Of a stretch of 64,000 bases of DNA, positions 45,068 through 53,508 are shown in pieces. Numbering within the stretch: position 1 is the first letter of the stretch; the number at the start of each line of letters is the position of its first letter. A program made the translations under genes and the position numbers. Under the pieces are notes generated by a model, which saw only the letters and a program-made list of their open reading frames with translations, searched no databases and was not told where the DNA came from. Source of the stretch: Myxococcales bacterium (GTDB lineage Bacteria > Myxococcota_A > Polyangia > Haliangiales > Haliangiaceae); assembly GCA_947483555.1 (NCBI GenBank), contig CANKMW010000006.1:88711-152710 (forward strand). The letters run 5' to 3'.

Positions 45068-47422
45068 ATGCGTGCCGATCGGACCACCCTGGCGGGCGTT
45101 GCCCTGCTCTGCTTCGCCAACCTGCTGCTCGAGATCCTCGTCACGAGGTTGTTCTCGGCGACGATGTTCTACCACTTCACGTTCATGGCCGTCGGCCTGG
45201 CGATGTTCGGCATCGCCGCCAGCGGCGTCTACGTGTTCATCAACGAGGAGAAGCTGGCGGCCGACCTGCACGGCCACCTGGCGCGCAACGCCAAACGCTT
45301 CGCCGGCACCACCATCCTCACGCTGGTCTTCATCCTGGCCAACCCGGTGTTCGGCAACGGCCAGATCCCGCCGTGGTCGTCGCGGGTCTTCTGGCAGCTG
45401 GTGCTGCTGATCGGCTTCACCGCGCTGCCGTTCTTCTTTGCCGGCGTGGTGGTGTCGCTGGCCCTGACGTTCTTCCGCGACAACGTCAACCGGGTCTACT
45501 TCTGGGATCTCGCCGGGGCCGCGTTCGCGGCCCTCACCGCCGGCCTGGTCCTCAGCCTGGTCGGCGGACCGACCGCGGTGCTGGTGTGCGCCGCGGCGGC
45601 GCTCGGCGCCGCGACGTTGTTCGAACGCGGCACGCGCAGCCGCTGGTTCCTGCCCGCGCTCGGGGTGGCGATCGTCGCCCTCAACCTGATCACGCCGGTG
45701 ATCAAGGTCGGCTCGGTCAAGTGGGAGGGCCGCATCAAGTTCGAGGAGTGGAACACCTTCTCGCGGGTGACCGTGGACTCGGGCAACATCATCAAGATCG
45801 ACGCCGGCGCGGCCACGCTGATCAGCAGCCTGCGCGACGAGAAGCCGGGCTTGCACCGCGGTCAGATCACGGCGCTGGCGCTCGACATGTTCGAGACCCC
45901 GCCCGATGACGTCCTCATCATCGGCCCCGGCGGTGGCCGCGACGTGCTGTTCGCGCTCAGCGCGGGGGCCAAGCGCATCACCGGCGTCGAGATCAACCCG
46001 ATCATCGGCGAGCACATCATGCAGGACCGCTACCTGGCGGTCTCCGGCGGCCTGTACCGCGATCCCCGCGTCAAGATCGTCATCGACGAGGGCCGCAGCT
46101 TCATCCGCCGTCAGGACAAGAAGTTCGACATGATCCAGGCGTCGCTGGTCGACACCTGGGCCGCCAGCGGTGCCGGTGCCTTCGCGCTGACCGAGAACAC
46201 GCTCTACACGATCGAGGCCTTCCACGACTACTTCGACCACCTGACCGACCGCGGCGTGCTGACCATGACCCGCTTCTTCGGCGGCGTCGACGGCCAGGCC
46301 GTGGCCGAGAGCCCGCGCCTGATCATCCTGACCGCCGGCGCGCTCGAGCAGCGCGGCATCAAGCCCGGCCAGACCCGCAAGCACATCTTCTTCGCGATCA
46401 GCCCCACCGAGCCGCAGGGCACGATGGTCGCCAAGCGGACCCCGTTCACCGCCGACGAGCTGGTCCGCCTCGAGGCCGGCGCCAAGGCCAGCGGCCTCAC
46501 CGTCCTGGTCTCGGCCAACACCGACGGCTCGTCGCAGCTCGAGCGCTACATCGACGCCGGCGCGTGGAGCTCGCTGGTGCGCAGCGCCAAGGACGAGCTG
46601 ACCCCGCCCACCGACGATCGCCCGTTCTTCTTCTACTACAAGAAGTTCGGCGACCTCTTCACTCTCAAGGGCAAGACCATCGCCGATCCCGACCTGTGGA
46701 TCCTGGTCTCGCTGGGCTCGGTGTGCACGTTCGCGATCATCTTCGTGATCATGCCGCTGGTGCTCAGCTTCGTGCAGGGCCGCGGCCCGCGCCGCCGCGA
46801 GGCCGGCCGCACCCAGCTCGGCGTGCTCGGCTACTTCGGCCTGGTCGGGTTCGCGTTCATGGCCGTCGAGATCGCGCTCTTGCAGCGCTTCAGCCTCTTC
46901 CTCGGCCATCCGTCCTATTCGCTGATCGTGATCCTGTTCGTGGTGCTGCTCACCACCGCGATCGGTGCCTCGTTGTCGGGGCGGTTTCCGGTCGAGCGGC
47001 TGGGCAAGATCATGCTGGTCTCGGGCGCCATCATCGCGGCGATCACGGCGGTCTACGCCGTCGTGCTCGGCGACTTCCTGCGTGGCATGATCTCGATCCC
47101 GCTGCCGGTGCGCATCGTCGTGACCGGCGTGCTGGTGGCGCCGCTCGGCCTCCTGATGGGCACGATGGTGCCGAGCATGGTCCGCGTCCTCGGCAAGGCC
47201 GGCAGCACGCTGGTGCCATGGGGTTGGGGCGTCAACGGCGCCACCTCGGTCATCGGCACCGTGGCCGCCACCGTGATCGCGCTCTACGCCGGCTTCACGA
47301 CCACGTTCTTCGTGGGCGCCTGCTGCTACCTGGGCGCCGCCGGCCTCGGCCACCTGGTCGCCCGCATCTACGCCGGCGCGCCGGTCAAGGACATCGAGCA
47401 GCCGGTCGTCGACGCCGCCTGA
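45068..47422 (+). CDS. polytopic membrane protein with spermidine-synthase-like domain
   Basis: 784 residues. N-terminal membrane block of about seven spans (TLAGVALLCFANLLLEILVT to about 225), then a Rossmann-type SAM-binding region near 285 (DDVLIIGPGGGRDVLFALS, VEINPIIGEHI, KFDMIQASLVDTWAASGAGAF) resembling spermidine/spermine synthases. A further seven or so spans follow from about 550 (DLWILVSLGSVCTFAIIFVIM). The propylamine-transfer Asp is replaced by LVD in the equivalent loop, so polyamine synthesis is uncertain; a membrane-linked methyltransferase is equally possible. TATAAG lies 8 bases before the ATG. Confidence 0.82.
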   Translation: MRADRTTLAGVALLCFANLLLEILVTRLFSATMFYHFTFMAVGLAMFGIAASGVYVFINEEKLAADLHGHLARNAKRFAGTTILTLVFILANPVFGNGQIPPWSSRVFWQLVLLIGFTALPFFFAGVVVSLALTFFRDNVNRVYFWDLAGAAFAALTAGLVLSLVGGPTAVLVCAAAALGAATLFERGTRSRWFLPALGVAIVALNLITPVIKVGSVKWEGRIKFEEWNTFSRVTVDSGNIIKIDAGAATLISSLRDEKPGLHRGQITALALDMFETPPDDVLIIGPGGGRDVLFALSAGAKRITGVEINPIIGEHIMQDRYLAVSGGLYRDPRVKIVIDEGRSFIRRQDKKFDMIQASLVDTWAASGAGAFALTENTLYTIEAFHDYFDHLTDRGVLTMTRFFGGVDGQAVAESPRLIILTAGALEQRGIKPGQTRKHIFFAISPTEPQGTMVAKRTPFTADELVRLEAGAKASGLTVLVSANTDGSSQLERYIDAGAWSSLVRSAKDELTPPTDDRPFFFYYKKFGDLFTLKGKTIADPDLWILVSLGSVCTFAIIFVIMPLVLSFVQGRGPRRREAGRTQLGVLGYFGLVGFAFMAVEIALLQRFSLFLGHPSYSLIVILFVVLLTTAIGASLSGRFPVERLGKIMLVSGAIIAAITAVYAVVLGDFLRGMISIPLPVRIVVTGVLVAPLGLLMGTMVPSMVRVLGKAGSTLVPWGWGVNGATSVIGTVAATVIALYAGFTTTFFVGACCYLGAAGLGHLVARIYAGAPVKDIEQPVVDAA

Positions 47423-47509
47423 TCGCCGATCGCGGTCGGGAGCCCGCTCGCTCGTCGAGCGTGGCACAGGCGCTGCAATTTACGGCCTCGCCCGTCGAGG
47501 AGGCCGTCC

Positions 47510-48247
47510 ATGACCGCGATCTCACGTCTGCGGAGGGGTTGGAGTCTCGGTGTGCTGTGCCTGGGATTCACACTGCCAGCCACAGCTGTGGCGGACGAAG
47601 CACGTCCGCCGTCGGCGCGCTGGATCGAGGATCCCTACGAGCCGCATGACACCACCGGCGCGAACCTACGCGCCGGGAGCGCGGTCGGCTGGATCATCCA
47701 CGACGACAAGACCTACACCGCCCTCGGCGGCGCCATCTCGGTCGGGCCTCGCATCGGCCGCTTCACGCTCGAGGCCGGCTACGTGTTCGCCGAGCTCTCC
47801 GATCCCGGGCCGTCGACCATGGGCCACGGCAACCTGCACCGGCTGTCGGTGAATGCGCGCGCCGATCTGGTGCGCCTGGGATCGAGATCGCTCGGGCCCA
47901 ACTCGATGCTGGCGCTCTACGGCGAGGCCGGGCTCGCGCGCCAGTTCCATCACTGGTACAAGCCGCAGGCCGGCCAGGCCATGCGCGAGATCCCCGTCGA
48001 CGCCAACCGTTCGATCGCCGTCTTCGGCTTCGGCCTCAACCTCGACCATCGCCTCGAGCAGCCGCGCGGCGTCCCGACCCGCGTCGGCTGGCAGCTCGGC
48101 TGGCAGCTCACGGCCTCGGAGCGCGCCGACACCCGCAACACGATCGTGTGCCGCGGGCCCGAGTGCATCGCCGGTCCGATCGTGCCGCGGGTGGCCGGCC
48201 GTGACACGTCCCTGCTGGTGACGTCGACGATCGCGTTCACCTGGTAG
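47510..48247 (+). CDS. outer-membrane beta-barrel protein
   Basis: 245 residues. Signal peptide (RLRRGWSLGVLCLGFTLPATAVA) followed by alternating hydrophobic beta strands (YTALGGAISVGPRIGRFTLEAGYVF, SMLALYGEAGLAR, SIAVFGFGLNLDHR, VGWQLGWQLTASE) and a terminal strand ending in Phe-Thr-Trp, the C-terminal aromatic signature recognised by the BAM complex. No pore or enzyme motif. GAGGAGG lies a short way before the ATG. Function unknown. Confidence 0.72.
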   Translation: MTAISRLRRGWSLGVLCLGFTLPATAVADEARPPSARWIEDPYEPHDTTGANLRAGSAVGWIIHDDKTYTALGGAISVGPRIGRFTLEAGYVFAELSDPGPSTMGHGNLHRLSVNARADLVRLGSRSLGPNSMLALYGEAGLARQFHHWYKPQAGQAMREIPVDANRSIAVFGFGLNLDHRLEQPRGVPTRVGWQLGWQLTASERADTRNTIVCRGPECIAGPIVPRVAGRDTSLLVTSTIAFTW

Positions 48248-48249
48248 CG

Positions 48250-48345
48250 TCCCTTCGACTCGCCGCTTTGCGGCTCGCTCAGGGTGACCGGACGGGGTGA
48301 CCGGACGGCTCGCTCAGGGTGACCGGACGGGTGATCGGTCGCGGT
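48250..48345. repeat. GGTGACCGGACGG repeats with dispersed-repeat core
   Basis: Starts with the CCCTTCGACTCG...GCTCAGG core seen at 7.3, 21.7 and 24.0 kb (with an internal CCGC-TTT-GCGG hairpin), then three or four copies of GTGACCGGACGG, two of them preceded by GCTCAGG. It lies between convergent genes. Confidence 0.8.
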
Positions 48346-48361
48346 GACCGGACGGGGCCGC

Positions 48362-49564
48362 TCAGATCGGGTCGAGGACGCCCATGGCGTGCAGCGCCTC
48401 GTCGATGGCGTCGGCCACGCGGCCCATCTCGAGCCCGATCGTGATGCGTACGAAGCCCGGGAAGCGGGCGTTGATGTCGCGGACGTAGATCGCGTGATCC
48501 TCGAGCCGCCGGCACAGCTCGGCGGTGCGGCCGTCGGGCACCCACACGCACACGAAGTTGCCAGCGCCGCCGGAGTGGACCGAGATGCCGCGGGCCTCGA
48601 GGTCGAGGACGAAGCGCTCGCGCGACTCGTGCGTGAGCTCGATGTACGGCCGGTAGTGGCCGTCGAACTCGTGCAGCGCGGCGAGGGCCGCCACCTGCGC
48701 GAGCTGGTTGACGCTCTTCGGGTTGTAGAACGAGCGCAGCTGCTCGAGCGTGGCCGGGTGCGCGACGACGTAGCCGCAGCGCACCGAGGCCAGGCAGAAC
48801 GCCTTGGAGAAGGTCCGGGTGACGACCACGTTGCGCGTGCTGACCGCCAGCTCGGCGCAGGTCATGGGACGTCCGGTGCTGGGGTCGATGGCGCCGAACT
48901 CGTGGTAGGCCTCGTCGACGACGAACATCACGTCGGGGAAGCGGTCGGCGAGGTCGCGGACGTCCTCCGTCGACCACTGGATCCCGGTCGGGTTGTTGGG
49001 CGACACCAGGTACGCCATCGACGGCCGGTGGCGCGCGATGCCGCTGGCGACGAAGTCACTGTCGGCGACGAACGGGTCGGCGAGGTCGAGCCGGATCAGG
49101 TTGGCGCCGGTGACCAGCGCGTTGACGCAGAAGTGTTCGTAGGTCGGGGTCGGCGCGAGCGCCGACGTGCCGTGGCCAAGGAAGGCCTGGCACAGCAGGA
49201 TGAGCGCGTCGTCGGAACCGTTGGTGACCAGCACGTTGTCCTGACCAACGCGGCAGTACGCGGCCAGCTCGGCGCGCAACGCATCGCCGCCGGCCAGGTT
49301 CGGGTACCACTTGAGGTAGGCGCCATCGGCCGACTGGATGTGGGCCACCATCGCCGCGCTCACGCTTGCGGGCGGCGCGATCGTGCCTTCGTTCCAGTCG
49401 AGCTTGAGGACCGCGGTCGGGGGCAGCTGGCTGCGGGCGATCTTCTCGAGCGAGGTCGTGGGGTCGTAGCGCGGAACTCGCGGGGCGTGGGCCCGGCGGA
49501 CGGCATCGAGATCGACGACCTCATGCTCCTGGGACACGGCCAGATGGGCGCGGGACACAGCCAT
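48362..49564 (-). CDS. PLP-dependent class I/II aminotransferase or decarboxylase, HisC/CobD-like
   Basis: 400 residues, full-length fold type I. The phosphate-binding loop is at NGSDDAL, SPNNPTG binds the substrate carboxylate, FVVDEAYHEF contains the PLP-pyridine Asp, and TFSKAF contains the Schiff-base Lys (about 254), with the phosphate Arg in SVRCGYV. It resembles histidinol-phosphate aminotransferase and the related CobD-type phospho-amino-acid decarboxylases; no his or cob genes are nearby. A Pho-box-like tandem repeat lies 75-100 bases upstream. In this cluster it may supply an amine or amino-alcohol precursor; the reaction cannot be fixed from sequence. Confidence 0.85.
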   Translation of the reverse strand: MAVSRAHLAVSQEHEVVDLDAVRRAHAPRVPRYDPTTSLEKIARSQLPPTAVLKLDWNEGTIAPPASVSAAMVAHIQSADGAYLKWYPNLAGGDALRAELAAYCRVGQDNVLVTNGSDDALILLCQAFLGHGTSALAPTPTYEHFCVNALVTGANLIRLDLADPFVADSDFVASGIARHRPSMAYLVSPNNPTGIQWSTEDVRDLADRFPDVMFVVDEAYHEFGAIDPSTGRPMTCAELAVSTRNVVVTRTFSKAFCLASVRCGYVVAHPATLEQLRSFYNPKSVNQLAQVAALAALHEFDGHYRPYIELTHESRERFVLDLEARGISVHSGGAGNFVCVWVPDGRTAELCRRLEDHAIYVRDINARFPGFVRITIGLEMGRVADAIDEALHAMGVLDPI

Positions 49565-49615
49565 GAAGGGACGTCCGATGCAACCTCCGATCCGGTTAGC
49601 AATCAGCTAGTTACG

Positions 49616-49661
49616 AGGATAGCAGCTAGCTTTTCACCACTTTTTGACAGCTTTTTGACAG
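49616..49661 (-). promoter_or_regulatory. Pho-box-like tandem repeat and -10 box before the PLP enzyme gene
   Basis: Read on the minus strand, CTGTCAAAAAG occurs twice in direct tandem (49661-49651, 49650-49640) followed by a degenerate third unit TGGTGAAAAG, then 8 bases and TATCCT (49621-49616) as -10 box. PhoB binds tandem CTGTCAT-type repeats with 11-bp period in place of a -35 box, which this layout copies. The tract is also far more AT-rich than its surroundings. Confidence 0.6.
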
Positions 49662-49669
49662 CCAGGTGA

Positions 49670-50500
49670 CTAGGCGCCTGCGGGGAGGTGACGCTCCGGA
49701 TCCGGATGGCGACACAACCAGTGATGGACCTCGGTGTCCTTGCGCATCCGCTGGGCCCGGCGGAGCAACCGGAGCGGAGCCGCCAGGCCGCGGCCCAGGG
49801 TCGGCCACAACCGGCGGCCGACCAGGCGGTGCAGCGGCTCGTCGGCCAGCACGTACGTGCCGGTCGTGACCGCCTCGATGGTCAGGCCGGTGCTCCGGAT
49901 TCGCTCCTCGAACCAGCCCGGGGCCCGGTAGATCGCCTGGTAGTCCGCGGTGCAGTTGCGGATGACGGCCTGGCGGCGCGCGGTGGTGGTGCGAACGTAG
50001 AGGTGGCCACGAGGTGACAGCGCCCGGGCGGCGCGGTTCACGACGTCCTCGGTTTCGCGATCGTCGAGGTACTGCAGCACCGCGCCGAGGACGATCAGGT
50101 CGCAGTCGGGCGGGAACTCGAACGCGGCGGCGTCGCTATGCACGAACGTTACGTTGTCGGCGAGGCCTCGGGCCCCGAGCCGCCGCTCGACCGCGGACAG
50201 GAGCGATTGCGAGAAGTCGACCGCCACCACGTTTGTGGCGCGCTGGGCCAGCACGGCGGTCCAGTCGCCGTTGCCGCAGCCGACGTCGATGACCTGGCCC
50301 CACGGCGCGCTGCCCGCGTCGAGGTGACGGAGGAGCCAGTGCTGGTACAGCCTGACGTTGTAGCGGACCCACCATCCCGGTTCGGAGTCCAGCGTGGTCG
50401 ACCGTGCGTCGTCGGCCAGCGCGCCTCGCTGCTCCCAGAACTTTCGGCTGATGTTGCGATCGATCGAGCGACCGTCACCATCGCCCGGGTCGGCTGTCAT
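49670..50500 (-). CDS. class I SAM-dependent methyltransferase
   Basis: 276 residues. SAM motif I VIDVGCGNGDWTAVLA near 72, VVAVDFSQSLL (motif II acidic residue), CDLIVLGAVLQYLDDRE and SPRGHLYVRTTT complete the Rossmann core. An Arg-rich C-terminal tail (about 225-250) may bind a charged substrate or membrane. Divergent from the bifunctional transferase gene at 50611 and upstream of the PLP enzyme on the same strand. Substrate unknown; methylation of a head group or sugar alcohol made by the cluster is inferred. Confidence 0.85.
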   Translation of the reverse strand: MTADPGDGDGRSIDRNISRKFWEQRGALADDARSTTLDSEPGWWVRYNVRLYQHWLLRHLDAGSAPWGQVIDVGCGNGDWTAVLAQRATNVVAVDFSQSLLSAVERRLGARGLADNVTFVHSDAAAFEFPPDCDLIVLGAVLQYLDDRETEDVVNRAARALSPRGHLYVRTTTARRQAVIRNCTADYQAIYRAPGWFEERIRSTGLTIEAVTTGTYVLADEPLHRLVGRRLWPTLGRGLAAPLRLLRRAQRMRKDTEVHHWLCRHPDPERHLPAGA

Positions 50501-50561
50501 GGCCCGGACGTATGCCGCCGACGCGGCGCGGGCGCAAGCCTGTTCGTCGCGAGACGGCGAG

Positions 50562-50590
50562 TTGACACGCCAAAGCCGAGCAGCTAGCGT
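50562..50590 (+). promoter_or_regulatory. sigma-70-like promoter for the first bifunctional transferase gene
   Basis: TTGACA (50562-50567), 17 bases, TAGCGT (50585-50590); a GGAAG ribosome site precedes the ATG at 50611. The -35 box is perfect and spacing is ideal. Confidence 0.55.
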
Positions 50591-50610
50591 CGATCGCCCG
50601 TCGGAAGCAC

Positions 50611-51993
50611 ATGGAGCGCATTCGCCAAGCCGTCATCCTGGCCCTGGGTCATGGCGTCGATGCGGCGGGCGCCGGTGCGCCGGCGGCGCTCGACCCAGTT
50701 GCCGGGTTGCCGCTCATCAAGCGATCGATCCTGACGCTGGCCCGCGTCGGAGTCACCCGGGTCGATGTCCTGGTCGGCCGCGACGGCGACACGATCCGGA
50801 CCGCGTTGAACGGCGACCCGCAGTACGCGCGCGCCGGGATCAACGTCGGCCTCGTCGACTGCTACGATGCGCCGTCGGACGCCACCGCCCTGCTCGGGAT
50901 CGCGGACCGGCTCACGGGGCCATTCCTGCTGCTCGCCGCCGACCTCGTGTTCGATGTCACCGTCGCTCGTACGATGGCCGCCGCTGATCTGAGCGTCGTC
51001 GGCGTTCACGTCGCCGTCGATCATCAGCGGCCGGACCGTGTCGCCGGCGGCTTGCTCGCCGCCGGGCGCGAGCTGCTCGATTGCCTCGCGGAGCCGGGCC
51101 GCACCACCGGCACAGGATCGCTCGCCGACGGACTCGTCGATCTCGCGGGTCGCGGACGTATCCGCGAGATCGACGTCGGCAACCAGCTCTGCGATCGGCT
51201 CGACACCGCGGCGGCGCGGACGCGTGCCGAGTCCCTGCTGCTCGCGGCGCTGACCAAGCCGACCGACGGTTGGGCGTCTCGCCACCTCAATCGGCCGATC
51301 TCGCTCTGGGTGACCCGACGCTGGCTGCTCGGCACAGCGATCACACCCAATCAGATCACGGTGTTCGCCGGCGTGATCGGGTTCTTCGGGATCTGGCTGG
51401 TCGCGCGCGCCACCTGGTGGCCGGTCGTCGCCGGTGCGTTCCTGATCCACGTCCAGTCGGTGCTCGATGGCTGCGACGGCGAGGTCGCGCGGTTGAAGTT
51501 CCAGGGCTCTCGGCTCGGCGAGTGGCTTGACAACGTGATCGACGACACCATGAACATCTTCTACGGGCTGGCGCTCGGCCACGCCGTCACCGTGATCACC
51601 GGCGAACCCACGTACCGCTGGCTCGGCGTCGCGACCGCGGTCGGCTACGCGATCTACAACGTGGTGCTCTACATGCAGTTGTGGGTGGTGCACCGCAGCG
51701 GCAATCCGTTCCTGTTTCGCTGGTGGTTCCAGAGGGAGGACACGTACCTGCAAGACGAGGTGCCGGGCAGCGGGCTCACCCAGCGGCTGCTGGCCGGCCT
51801 GCACGGGATGGGGCGTCGCGACGTGTTCCTGCTCGCGTTCTTCCTGCTGTGCGCGGCGCGTCTGCCGCAAGTGGCCATCGCCTGGTACGCGGCGGTCGCC
51901 GCGACCTCCGGCCTGATGGCGATCGTGCACCTGCTCGCCGGCGGACTGGCGAACGACCTACGGATGCGAGCAGCGCGCCGTACCGTGAAATAG
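50611..51993 (+). CDS. nucleotidyltransferase-like / CDP-alcohol phosphatidyltransferase fusion, IPCT-DIPPS architecture
   Basis: 460 residues. Residues 1-215 have the fold pattern of a sugar-phosphate nucleotidyltransferase (AVILALGHG..., GLPLIKRSILTLARVGV, FLLLAADLVFD), but the GxGxR and PK signature residues are missing. A linker TKPTDGWASRHLNRPISLWV leads into a membrane CDP-OH transferase with the complete metal motif LDGCDGEVAR ... GEWLDNVIDD (D286 on) and six or so spans. This architecture is known from archaeal and thermophile IPCT/DIPPS enzymes, which make CDP-inositol and di-myo-inositol-phosphate-phosphate. The N-terminal domain is probably inactive, so a separate activating enzyme (52008-52766) may serve it. 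It is convergent with that gene. Confidence 0.85.
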   Translation: MERIRQAVILALGHGVDAAGAGAPAALDPVAGLPLIKRSILTLARVGVTRVDVLVGRDGDTIRTALNGDPQYARAGINVGLVDCYDAPSDATALLGIADRLTGPFLLLAADLVFDVTVARTMAAADLSVVGVHVAVDHQRPDRVAGGLLAAGRELLDCLAEPGRTTGTGSLADGLVDLAGRGRIREIDVGNQLCDRLDTAAARTRAESLLLAALTKPTDGWASRHLNRPISLWVTRRWLLGTAITPNQITVFAGVIGFFGIWLVARATWWPVVAGAFLIHVQSVLDGCDGEVARLKFQGSRLGEWLDNVIDDTMNIFYGLALGHAVTVITGEPTYRWLGVATAVGYAIYNVVLYMQLWVVHRSGNPFLFRWWFQREDTYLQDEVPGSGLTQRLLAGLHGMGRRDVFLLAFFLLCAARLPQVAIAWYAAVAATSGLMAIVHLLAGGLANDLRMRAARRTVK

Positions 51994-52007
51994 CGTTCCA
52001 GGGCTGG

Positions 52008-52766
52008 TCAGCGTGCGAGCGGGCCGAGCTCGGCCTGCCACCAGTGCTCGGCGGCGAGGATTGACTCGGCGTGGTCGCGCTCGTGCGGCTCGTCGATCTC
52101 GAGCCACCCATGGCCGCTGATGTCGGCGATCGCCGGGGCTGCGCCGCTGCGCGTCAACTCGACGAGAATGGACTCCACGTGTGAGCCCTCGCCCCTGGTA
52201 TCCAGGACCCGCTGGCTGGCGGCGAGGTAGTCACCGATGCGCCCCTCCGGCACGTACGTCATCCCGACGTACCCGCAGTCCCAGGTCGGCAGGGTCTTGG
52301 CCATGTCGGCAACCCGACGGCTGCTGTCGAGCTGCACCTTCATGTCATCGGCACCGAGCGGTCGATCGAAGTCGCAGAAGCCGGTGACATCGGTGGCAGC
52401 GGCGATCTCCGTGGCGACCACTGCCGCGATGCTCGGCCGGTAGATGTGGTCGGTGTTCATGAGCAAGAACCCACCGCTCCGGTCCAGCGCCGGCAGGCCG
52501 GCGCGCATGGACAACAGGTTTCCCTTTCGGTAGTCGTGGTTCTCGCAGATCAGCGCGCTGGGTGCGACCCGGCCCACCCGCGCCGCGACGTCGGCATGGC
52601 AGAAGCCGCCGACGACGATTCGCCGTCCACCGACGGCGGAGGCGGCGAAGGCGAGCGCGTAGTCGATCAGCGGCCGGCCCGAGACCTCGATGAGGGCCTT
52701 GGGCGTGGCGGTGGTGAGATCCTTGAGGCGACTGCCGAGACCGGCGGCGAGGATGAGCGTCTGCAT
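52008..52766 (-). CDS. nucleotidyltransferase of the LicC/IPCT/PntC type
   Basis: 252 residues with the intact signature LILAAGLGSRLKDLTTATPKALIEVSGRPLID (G-x-G-x-R ... PK), metal site LLMNTDHIY, and EIDEPHERDHAESIL near the end, as in phosphocholine, inositol-1-phosphate and 2-aminoethylphosphonate cytidylyltransferases. It should couple a phospho-alcohol to CTP (or another NTP) to give a CDP-alcohol, the donor for the cluster's CDP-OH transferases. Start is 5 bases after the HAD gene stop; it closes the minus-strand operon methyltransferase - CDP-OH - HAD - nucleotidyltransferase. Substrate is inferred from context. Confidence 0.85.
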   Translation of the reverse strand: MQTLILAAGLGSRLKDLTTATPKALIEVSGRPLIDYALAFAASAVGGRRIVVGGFCHADVAARVGRVAPSALICENHDYRKGNLLSMRAGLPALDRSGGFLLMNTDHIYRPSIAAVVATEIAAATDVTGFCDFDRPLGADDMKVQLDSSRRVADMAKTLPTWDCGYVGMTYVPEGRIGDYLAASQRVLDTRGEGSHVESILVELTRSGAAPAIADISGHGWLEIDEPHERDHAESILAAEHWWQAELGPLAR

Positions 52767-52771
52767 GGTGG

Positions 52772-53440
52772 TCACGCTGCGCGGATGGTGGCGAGCAGCG
52801 CAGGCAGCTCCACCACGTTGGCGATCGTACGGAGGGCGGGATCGAGCCGGCGAAAGTCCTCGGCGACGAACGTGCCGAGGCGGCCGACGAAGGCGACGCC
52901 GCTGGCGGCGGCGAGATCGCCGTCCTTGAGCGAATCGCCGACGAAGAGGATGTGCTCGCGGGCGACGCCCAACCGAGCGCACACCCGGACCACGTGCGGC
53001 TCGCCCTTCGCCAGATCAGTCGCCGGATCGAACCCGAGGGCGAGGTCGAAGGCGAAGCCCTCGCGGGTGACGAACTCGTCGACGACGGTCTGCCCGGTGT
53101 TGGACGAGACCACGAGGCCAAGACCGAGCTCGCGCAGGCCGTGCAGACCACGCAGCGTGTCGGCGTCCATGGCGGTTGACTCGGCGACAGCGAGCTTGCG
53201 GCGTTCGAACTCGTCGGAAGCGTCGCGGTTCGACGTGTGGCCGGGGTGAATCACCTCGAGCTGCTGGCAGAACGGGATGCCCGAGGTCTCGAGGTAGCGG
53301 CGTCGTGCCGCGACGAGTTCGGCCCCATGGTGGGCCACCATGACCTCGGCCGCGAGATCCGCGAAGCCACCCATGGTATCGACCAGCGTCCCGTCGAGGT
53401 CGAACATGACGACTCGGAACGCTGTGGTGTGAGCTCGCAT
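52772..53440 (-). CDS. HAD-superfamily phosphatase
   Basis: 222 residues. HAD motif I VVMFDLDGTLVDT (nucleophile Asp in DLDGT), motif II LVVSSNTG, motif III Lys (ATDLAKGEPH) and motif IV GDSLKDGDLAAASG. The helical cap between motifs I and II fits the phosphoglycolate phosphatase/beta-phosphoglucomutase class. Start at ATG 53440; a later Met (residue 12) would cut off the first strand. It follows a CDP-OH transferase gene by 68 bases. CDP-OH transferases that use inositol phosphate yield a phosphorylated product, so a role in removing that phosphate is plausible. Confidence 0.88.
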   Translation of the reverse strand: MRAHTTAFRVVMFDLDGTLVDTMGGFADLAAEVMVAHHGAELVAARRRYLETSGIPFCQQLEVIHPGHTSNRDASDEFERRKLAVAESTAMDADTLRGLHGLRELGLGLVVSSNTGQTVVDEFVTREGFAFDLALGFDPATDLAKGEPHVVRVCARLGVAREHILFVGDSLKDGDLAAASGVAFVGRLGTFVAEDFRRLDPALRTIANVVELPALLATIRAA

Positions 53441-53508
53441 CGTCCCGGCGCGTACCACGCTGACCCGGGCGTGTAAAGCGTGAGTCCCGGGCCGGCGACT
53501 GGCCGCGG

